Shown one piece after another: positions 15,721 to 20,995 of a DNA stretch of 20,995 nt. Numbering within the stretch: position 1 is the first letter of the stretch; each line of letters opens with the position of its first letter. The notes beneath the pieces are model-generated. The model saw only the letters and a list, made by a program, of their open reading frames with translations. It made no database searches and had not been told where the DNA came from. The stretch spans positions 15,460 through 36,454 of the forward strand of contig DBDE01000001.1 of NCBI GenBank assembly GCA_002293425.1, read 5' to 3'. The stretch comes from Alistipes sp. UBA940 (GTDB lineage: Bacteria > Bacteroidota > Bacteroidia > Bacteroidales > Rikenellaceae). The translations under genes were made by a program, and so were the position numbers.

Positions 15721-15776
15721 TCGACTTGCTTTGCAAGTCGTTCAGCCCCGCTCGTAGGGGGGTCGGGCGGGCTGAA
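15721..15776 (+). repeat. Dispersed two-hairpin element, copy 2, in the pyrB-pyrI spacer
   Basis: Module A is a perfect 8-bp hairpin, cgacttgc (15722-15729) and gcaagtcg (15733-15740), with a TTT loop. Module B is ttcagccc (15741-15748) with gggctgaa (15769-15776) around a GC-rich interior containing six G in a row. The A stem is identical in sequence to copy 3; the B stem differs but remains fully paired. Modules C and the heptamers are absent. No T-run follows, so it is not a classical terminator. Confidence 0.75.
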
Positions 15777-15795
15777 AATAATTAGTTAAGGAATT

Positions 15796-16248
15796 ATGAC
15801 GACACAGGATAAAACTATGGAGGTGCGGCTGATCGAGAACGGCACCGTGATAGACCACATTCCGGTAGCGGCGTTGTTCAAGATCATCACCATTCTGGGG
15901 TTGGACGGCGACACGGAGCATCGGATGACCATAGGGACCAATCTGGAAAGCAAGCGGATGGGTACCAAGGCGATTATTAAGATAGCCGATCGCTATCCGG
16001 CCGAGGGCGAGATCGACAGGATAGCCCTGTTCGCTCCGCAGGCACGGGTGAACACCATCCGCGATTTCGCCGTTGTGGAGAAGCGTCACGTGAGGGTTCC
16101 GGATGAGGTTCGTGGGTTTGTGAGGTGTGCCAATCCGATGTGTGTGACCAACCACGAGGGGGTAGAGACGGCGTTTCGCGTCGTGGCTGAGGAGGGGGTG
16201 CCGGTTTTGAAGTGCCGTTATTGCGAGAAGACAACGCGCCGGTTTTGA
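15796..16248 (+). CDS. pyrI: Aspartate carbamoyltransferase, regulatory subunit
   Basis: Zinc-containing regulatory chain that binds nucleotide effectors and associates with PyrB. The 150 residues are the standard size. The allosteric domain covers about 8-100 (KIITILGLDG, LESKRMGTKAIIKI), and the C-terminal zinc domain has all four ligands: Cys111, Cys116, Cys140 and Cys143 in RCANPMC and KCRYCEK. The start is the ATG at 15796; a second Met at residue 8 is a possible alternative. The 3' end is overlapped by the uvrA frame. Confidence 0.97.
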   Translation: MTTQDKTMEVRLIENGTVIDHIPVAALFKIITILGLDGDTEHRMTIGTNLESKRMGTKAIIKIADRYPAEGEIDRIALFAPQARVNTIRDFAVVEKRHVRVPDEVRGFVRCANPMCVTNHEGVETAFRVVAEEGVPVLKCRYCEKTTRRF

Positions 16249-18980
16249 CGGGGGCGATACATATCAAGGGGGCGCGGGTTCATAATCTCAAAAACGTGGA
16301 GGTTGTGATCCCGCACAACCGTTTGGTGGTGGTGACGGGGCTGTCGGGTTCGGGCAAGAGCACGCTGGCGTTCGACACGATCTTTGCCGAGGGACAGAGG
16401 CGTTATGTCGAGAGCCTGTCGTCCTATGCAAGGCAGTTTTTGGGACGTATCGACAAGCCCGACGTCGATTTCATCACGGGCATCGCGCCGGCCATCGCTA
16501 TCGAACAGAAGGTCAATACCCGTAATCCGAGGTCGACTGTGGGTACGAGCACCGAAATATATGACTATCTGAAACTGTTGTTCGCCAGGATAGGGCACAT
16601 TTTTTCGCCCGTTTCAGGTCGCCAGGTGCGCATCGAGGGGGTGGACGATGTGGTTGAGTATGTCGTCTCTTTGGGGGAGGACAGCAGGGTGATCGTTGCG
16701 GCTCCGTTGCTGCTCAAACACGGCGAGGGTGTTATCGAGCGGCTGTTGGTGTTGATGGGCGAGGGTGTGCAGCGGGTGTGGCACGGGGGCGAGGTGAAGT
16801 TGATAGAGGAGGTGTTGAAGGGGGAGAATTTTGACGATATAGATATTGTTGTAGACAGGTTAAAGGTGTCGCCGGACGACGATTTCCGGACTCGTGCGGG
16901 CGACAGCGTGGCCCGAGCGATGGATTATGGGGAGGGGGTGTGTCGGATAATTGACAATGGGCGTGTGCGCGAATTTTCTTCCAGGCTCGAGATGGATGGC
17001 ATAAAGTTCGAGCCGCCGACCGAGCATCTGTTCGGGTTCAACAATCCGCTGGGCGCGTGTCCGCGGTGCGAGGGTTATGGCAGAGTGGTGGGGATAGACG
17101 AGGACCTGGTTGTGCCGGACAAATCGAAATCTGTTTTCGACGACGCCATAGCGGCGTGGAAGGGCGATACGATGGGATGGTGGAAGCAGCAGCTGGTGGA
17201 GAGTGCCCACAAGTTCGGCTTTCCGATCCACAAGCCCTTCTATGAGTTGACTTCCGAGGAAAAGCGGTTGCTGTGGAGCGGCAATGAGTATTTCAAGGGG
17301 CTCGATGCGTTCTTCGAATATCTGGAAGGCGAGCGGTACAAAATTCAATATCGGGTGATGTTGTCGCGCTATACGGGCAAGACGGTGTGCTCGGAGTGCG
17401 GCGGTTCGCGCCTTCGGAAGGAGGCGTTGTGGGTGCGCATCGGGGGGAAGAACATTGCGGAGTTGGTGGGTATGACGGTCGACGGGTTGAGTGAATTTTT
17501 TGCCGGTCTGGTGCTCGACCTGCACGACAGCGAAACGGGGAGGCGCATTCTGTTGGAGATAACCAATCGGTTGCAATATCTCAAAGATGTGGGGCTGGGC
17601 TATTTGACGCTGGACAGGCTCTCCTCCACGCTGAGCGGCGGCGAGAGTCAGCGCATTAACCTTTCGGCGTCGCTGGGGAGCAATCTGGTCGGGTCGCTCT
17701 ATATTTTGGACGAACCCAGCATAGGACTTCACCCGAGGGATACCGAGCGGCTGATAGGGGTGTTGAGGCAGCTGAGGGATTTGGGCAACACGGTGATAGT
17801 GGTCGAGCACGACGAAGAGACTATGCGTGCGGCCGACCAGATCGTCGACATTGGTCCGCGTGCAGGCGAGGGTGGGGGAGAGGTGGTTTACAGCGGCGAT
17901 TTCGATGGTTTGTTGAAAGTCGAGGGCTCGTTGACGGCCGATTATTTGACGGGGCGTAAACGTATCGAGCCTCCCGCCGAACCGCGTCCGTGGAGGAATT
18001 TTGTGGAGCTGACCGATGTGAGGGAGAATAATTTGAAAGGGGTCGATGTGCGTTTTCCGCTCGGGGTGATGACGTGTGTAACGGGGGTGAGCGGCAGTGG
18101 AAAAAGCTCGTTGGTCAGAGGAGTTTTGTATCCCGCGCTCAAGCGGCGGTTGGAAGAGACGGGGCTCAAGCCGGGTATTTTCGGCGAGCTGAGGGGCGAT
18201 GTGGATATGATAACTGGTGTCGAGATGGTCGACCAGAACCCCATTGGACGCTCTTCGAGGTCGAATCCGGTGACATACGTCAAGGCTTACGACGAGATCC
18301 GCAAGCTGTTTGCCGACCAGCCGTACGCAAAGCACAATGGGATGCCGCCGGCGTGGTTTTCGTTCAACACCGATGGCGGCCGGTGCGACGAGTGCCAGGG
18401 CGAGGGGGTGATACGGGTCGAGATGCAGTTTATGGCCGACGTCGAGCTGACGTGTGAGACGTGTGGCGGGCGGCGGTTCAAGGACGAAGTGTTGGAGGTG
18501 AGATATAAGGATAAGAACATTTTCGAGGTGTTGGAGATGACGGTCGATGAGGCGGTGGAGTTCTTCCGGGGACAGAAGCGGATTGTGGAGAAACTGGTGC
18601 CGCTGCAAAATGTGGGCTTGGGATATGTCCGGCTGGGGCAGTCCTCCTCGACTTTGAGCGGCGGGGAGAGCCAGAGGGTGAAGTTGGCGTCGTTCCTGCT
18701 GAAGGACAACAGCGAGGGGCGGCGGATGTTCATCTTCGACGAGCCGACCACGGGGCTCCATTTTCACGACATCAAGAAGCTGCTCGGCTCGCTCGATGCG
18801 CTGATAGAGCGGGGGCACACGGTGGTTATCATCGAGCACAACCCCGACGTGATACGCTGTGCCGACCACGTTATAGACCTTGGGCCGGAGGGAGGAGCGG
18901 CGGGAGGACAGGTGATTTACGAGGGTGTGCCGGGCGGATTGAAGAAGTGTAAAAAGAGTTATACGGGAAAATATTTATAG
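16212..18980 (+). CDS. uvrA: Excinuclease ABC subunit A
   Basis: DNA damage-recognition ATPase of nucleotide excision repair. From the GTG at 16212 it has 922 residues; no in-frame ATG precedes the conserved IHIKGARVHNLKN. A TTG at 16245, overlapping the pyrI stop as TTGA, would give 911 residues and is an equal candidate. It has two ABC modules: Walker A GLSGSGKS (43-50) and GVSGSGKS (625-632), and signatures LSGGESQRINL (474) and LSGGESQRVKL (815). Zinc-module cysteine pairs are Cys283/Cys286 and Cys393/Cys396, and the C-terminal CX2CX19CX2C is Cys725, 728, 748 and 751. All catalytic elements are intact. The next gene starts after 3 bases. Confidence 0.96.
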   Translation: MPLLREDNAPVLTGAIHIKGARVHNLKNVEVVIPHNRLVVVTGLSGSGKSTLAFDTIFAEGQRRYVESLSSYARQFLGRIDKPDVDFITGIAPAIAIEQKVNTRNPRSTVGTSTEIYDYLKLLFARIGHIFSPVSGRQVRIEGVDDVVEYVVSLGEDSRVIVAAPLLLKHGEGVIERLLVLMGEGVQRVWHGGEVKLIEEVLKGENFDDIDIVVDRLKVSPDDDFRTRAGDSVARAMDYGEGVCRIIDNGRVREFSSRLEMDGIKFEPPTEHLFGFNNPLGACPRCEGYGRVVGIDEDLVVPDKSKSVFDDAIAAWKGDTMGWWKQQLVESAHKFGFPIHKPFYELTSEEKRLLWSGNEYFKGLDAFFEYLEGERYKIQYRVMLSRYTGKTVCSECGGSRLRKEALWVRIGGKNIAELVGMTVDGLSEFFAGLVLDLHDSETGRRILLEITNRLQYLKDVGLGYLTLDRLSSTLSGGESQRINLSASLGSNLVGSLYILDEPSIGLHPRDTERLIGVLRQLRDLGNTVIVVEHDEETMRAADQIVDIGPRAGEGGGEVVYSGDFDGLLKVEGSLTADYLTGRKRIEPPAEPRPWRNFVELTDVRENNLKGVDVRFPLGVMTCVTGVSGSGKSSLVRGVLYPALKRRLEETGLKPGIFGELRGDVDMITGVEMVDQNPIGRSSRSNPVTYVKAYDEIRKLFADQPYAKHNGMPPAWFSFNTDGGRCDECQGEGVIRVEMQFMADVELTCETCGGRRFKDEVLEVRYKDKNIFEVLEMTVDEAVEFFRGQKRIVEKLVPLQNVGLGYVRLGQSSSTLSGGESQRVKLASFLLKDNSEGRRMFIFDEPTTGLHFHDIKKLLGSLDALIERGHTVVIIEHNPDVIRCADHVIDLGPEGGAAGGQVIYEGVPGGLKKCKKSYTGKYL

Positions 18981-18983
18981 CTA

Positions 18984-20201
18984 ATGGAATTTACGTCCTT
19001 TACTTTGCCGAATGGCATTCGGTGCATCTATAAACGTGTTCGTTCGGGCGTGGCCCACTGCGCGATGACCATCAACACCGGTTCGCGTGATGAGCTGGAG
19101 ACGGAGCACGGAATCGCCCATCTGGTCGAACATTGCGTATTTAAGGGCACGGCCAAGCGGCGTGCTTTTCACATCAATTCGCGGTTGGAGAATCTGGGGG
19201 GAGAGCTCAACGCTTTTACCACCAAGGAGGATACGACTATTCACGCGACGACGCTGAAGGGTGATTTTCCGAAGGCGGCCGAGTTGATAGCCGACATTGT
19301 TTTCAACTCCACCTTTCCGGCTCACGAGGTCGAGCGCGAGAAGTGGGTTGTTCAGGACGAGATCAATTCCTATCTCGACATTCCTCAGGAGCAGCTCTAC
19401 GACGACTTCGAAAGTCGCATTTTCGGCACTTCGCCGCTGGGCCGCAATATCGTGGGAACGAGTCTTTCGGTCGAGCGGATAGACAGGGCTATGATCGAGA
19501 GGTTCGTGGAGCGCACTTATACCCCCGACCAGATGGTGTTTTCGGCCATCGGCGGCATTTCGGAGAAGACTTTCCGGACGGTTTGTGAGCGATATTTCGG
19601 TGGCGTGGAGGCTCGTCGGCGCGGGTTCGAGCGCGTTGTGCCGGCTCCGTCGCGCTATTTCAATAGTGAGGTGACCAAGGCGGGCAGCCATCAGGCGCAT
19701 TGTATGATGGGTTCGCGGGCGTACAGTTATTCCGATCCTCGACGGTTGCCGCTGGCTTTGTTGGTGAATGTTTTGGGCGGTCCGGCGGCCAATTCACGGC
19801 TCAATACCGAGCTCAGGGAGCGCAATGGTCTCAGTTACAGCGTCGAGGCAGGTTATATGCCCTTTTCGGATAGCGGCCTTGTGACGGTGTATTTCAGTTG
19901 CGAGAAGGATAAGCTGGTTCGGTGCCGCGATTTGGTGAAGGGCCAGATCGCTTCGATGATGGAGGTTCCGCTCACGGCGCGGCAGTTGGCGATGGCCAAA
20001 AAGCAGTTTACGGGGCAGTTCGTGGTGGCTATGGAGTCGAACGAGAGCTATATGCTGGGCGCGGCCAAGGCGATGTTGCTTCACGACGAGGTGGACTCGC
20101 CGGCCGATGTTGCGCGCAAGGTGAATGCCGTCACGGCCGATGATTTGCTCGCTATTGCAAGGGATGTTTTCGGCCGTGTGTCTGTTGTGACTTACCGATG
20201 A
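18984..20201 (+). CDS. M16-family zinc metallopeptidase
   Basis: Insulinase/processing-peptidase family protein of 405 residues, the size of a single two-domain M16B half. The inverted zinc motif HLVEH is intact: His46 and His50 are ligands, Glu49 is the catalytic base, and the distal ligand Glu126 (in VVQDEINSY) lies 76 residues after His50 as the family requires. No signal peptide or membrane segment is visible, so it is probably cytoplasmic. The second domain contains GLSYSVEAGYMPFSDSG, typical of the inactive half-repeat. The ATG follows uvrA by 3 bases; the stop overlaps the next gene by ATGA. The substrate is unknown. Confidence 0.93.
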   Translation: MEFTSFTLPNGIRCIYKRVRSGVAHCAMTINTGSRDELETEHGIAHLVEHCVFKGTAKRRAFHINSRLENLGGELNAFTTKEDTTIHATTLKGDFPKAAELIADIVFNSTFPAHEVEREKWVVQDEINSYLDIPQEQLYDDFESRIFGTSPLGRNIVGTSLSVERIDRAMIERFVERTYTPDQMVFSAIGGISEKTFRTVCERYFGGVEARRRGFERVVPAPSRYFNSEVTKAGSHQAHCMMGSRAYSYSDPRRLPLALLVNVLGGPAANSRLNTELRERNGLSYSVEAGYMPFSDSGLVTVYFSCEKDKLVRCRDLVKGQIASMMEVPLTARQLAMAKKQFTGQFVVAMESNESYMLGAAKAMLLHDEVDSPADVARKVNAVTADDLLAIARDVFGRVSVVTYR

Positions 20202-20830
20202 GTATCGAGCGTTATATCGACTGTTTTTCGTCGCCGCCGGACCCTTTGTTGGAGGAGTTGGAGCGGGTGACGAATTTGCGTGTCGTGCAGCCGCAGATGG
20301 TTTCGGGCGCGGTTCAGGGGGCTTTTTTGCGTATGATGGTGGAGATTGCCAGGCCGCTCAGGGTGTTGGAGATAGGCACTTTTACGGGCTATTCGGCTTT
20401 GTCGATGGCGGCGGGATTGCCCGAGGGTGCGGTGTTGCACACCATCGAGGTGGATGACGAGTTGGAGGATTTGGCGCGGGAGTTTTTTGCGCGCAGTCCG
20501 CACGGCCATAAGATCGAGCTGCATATCGGGTCGGCGCTGGATGTTGCGCCGCGGTTGGGCGGGAGGTTCGATTTGGTTTATATCGACGGCGATAAGCGCG
20601 AGTATCCCGATTATTATCGGATGTTGATGGATGGGGGACTTGTGGGGGCGGGTTCGGTTTTGTTGGCTGATAATGTGCTGTGGTATGGCAAGGTGGCGGA
20701 CGGTGGGGTGACGGATCGGCACACCGAGGCTATTCGCGAGTTCAATCGCTTGGTGCACGACGACCCCCGGGTCGAGAACGTGATCGTTCCCCTGCGCGAC
20801 GGGGTTAACGTTATCAGAGTTGAGAATTGA
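20198..20830 (+). CDS. Class I SAM-dependent O-methyltransferase (COG4122-like)
   Basis: 210 residues resembling the caffeoyl-CoA/catechol-type, metal-dependent O-methyltransferases. The SAM-binding motif is VLEIGTFTGYSAL (56-68), followed by TIEVDDE (82-88); metal and substrate residues include Asp130 in YIDGDKREYPDYY and Asp158-Asn159 in LLADNVLWYG. The natural substrate cannot be predicted. The ATG overlaps the peptidase stop by 4 bp. The last codons (RVEN and the TGA) are already part of a 7-bp tandem array that runs out of the gene, so the C-terminus may have been remodelled by repeat expansion. It is the last gene of the chain in the window. Confidence 0.93.
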   Translation: MSIERYIDCFSSPPDPLLEELERVTNLRVVQPQMVSGAVQGAFLRMMVEIARPLRVLEIGTFTGYSALSMAAGLPEGAVLHTIEVDDELEDLAREFFARSPHGHKIELHIGSALDVAPRLGGRFDLVYIDGDKREYPDYYRMLMDGGLVGAGSVLLADNVLWYGKVADGGVTDRHTEAIREFNRLVHDDPRVENVIVPLRDGVNVIRVEN

Positions 20831-20847
20831 GAGTTGAGAATTGAGAG
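20817..20847. repeat. Heptamer array overlapping the O-methyltransferase stop codon
   Basis: 4.4 units of a 7-bp repeat alternate gagttga and gaattga. The methyltransferase stop TGA (20828-20830) lies within the second unit. The units are nearly the reverse complement of the taactct units at 20938-20978, so the two arrays face each other across the two-hairpin element. Confidence 0.8.
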
Positions 20848-20852
20848 TTTTT

Positions 20853-20939
20853 CGACTTGCGAATGCAAGTCGTCGGCTCGCCCCGTGGGGGGCGGGGTCG
20901 AGCCGAAGGTTCTGCGTAGCCTGGGCGCCGCGTAGCCTA
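20853..20939 (+). repeat. Dispersed two-hairpin element, copy 3
   Basis: Module A is cgacttgc (20853-20860) with gcaagtcg (20865-20872) and loop GAAT. Module B is tcggctcg (20873-20880) with cgagccga (20899-20906), inner cccc/gggg pairs and one T bulge, as in copy 1. Module C (20913-20939) matches copy 1 (2333-2359) at 24 of 27 positions; all three differences are C/T. Order and orientation are the same as copy 1. Confidence 0.85.
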
Positions 20940-20978
20940 ACTCTTAACTCTTAACTCTTAACTCTTAACTCTTAACTT
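20938..20978. repeat. Perfect taactct heptamer array
   Basis: Five perfect copies of taactct are followed by a partial unit (taactt). It directly follows module C, as the actcgtc array does in copy 1. It is immediately followed at 20979-20995 by bases resembling the start of another module C (gcgttgcgtagcctg), cut by the window end. Confidence 0.9.
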
Positions 20979-20995
20979 GCGTTGCGTAGCCTGCT

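Noticed and set aside
15757..15771. G-quadruplex in the copy 2 GC-rich stem
   Set aside because: Runs are G6, G3 and G3, which do not give four three-G tracts with non-zero loops; the G residues are better explained by stem pairing.
16860..18869. Very long antisense open frame (669 codons) opposite uvrA
   Set aside because: G-rich coding strand and codon bias suppress stops in the antisense frame; the translation is rich in His, Arg, Pro and Leu with no recognisable motif. Same reasoning for the long antisense frames opposite pnp (7546-8862), ychF and gltX.
20938..20978. CRISPR array
   Set aside because: Units are 7 bp with no spacers; this is a simple tandem repeat and no cas gene is present.

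Overview
This window is a gene-dense, G-rich-coding stretch of a chromosome from a member of the Bacteroidota, most likely a GC-rich Bacteroidales (Rikenellaceae/Alistipes-like is my guess, not shown by the sequence). The evidence is the Bacteroidota-type -7 promoter box TAnnTTTG upstream of rpsO, prmA and ychF, and the style of the proteins (methylmalonyl-CoA mutase, paired pyrB and pyrI, large LepB, single-copy housekeeping genes). No rRNA, tRNA, CRISPR array, transposase or phage gene was seen.

Layout. (1) 1-1674 (+): the 3' three quarters of the methylmalonyl-CoA mutase large subunit, closed by a hairpin terminator. (2) 1730-6451 (-): a leftward unit, prmA > family 2 glycosyltransferase > ugd > rfbA > rfbC, for protein methylation and then nucleotide-sugar and surface-polysaccharide synthesis. 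prmA carries an in-frame 123-bp palindrome-bounded insertion. (3) 6497-9081 (+): rpsO-pnp with its own promoter and a strong terminator. (4) 9160-20830 (+): a very tight rightward chain, ychF, SIMPL-domain protein, gltX, dapB, lepB, YigZ-like, pyrB, pyrI, uvrA, M16 peptidase and O-methyltransferase. Most junctions are 4-bp start/stop overlaps, so this is probably one long transcription unit.

The genes are mostly standard housekeeping functions. The unusual content lies in the short spaces and in one gene. There are three copies of a two-hairpin intergenic element whose stems vary in sequence but keep pairing, several 7-bp-period tandem arrays, and a palindromic element read through as 41 amino acids inside PrmA. 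Two gene 3' ends (rfbA and the O-methyltransferase) run into these repeats. Together they suggest a genome colonised by small non-autonomous repeat elements, including one able to sit inside a protein-coding gene, formally like the Rickettsia palindromic elements. That interpretation is inference from one window.
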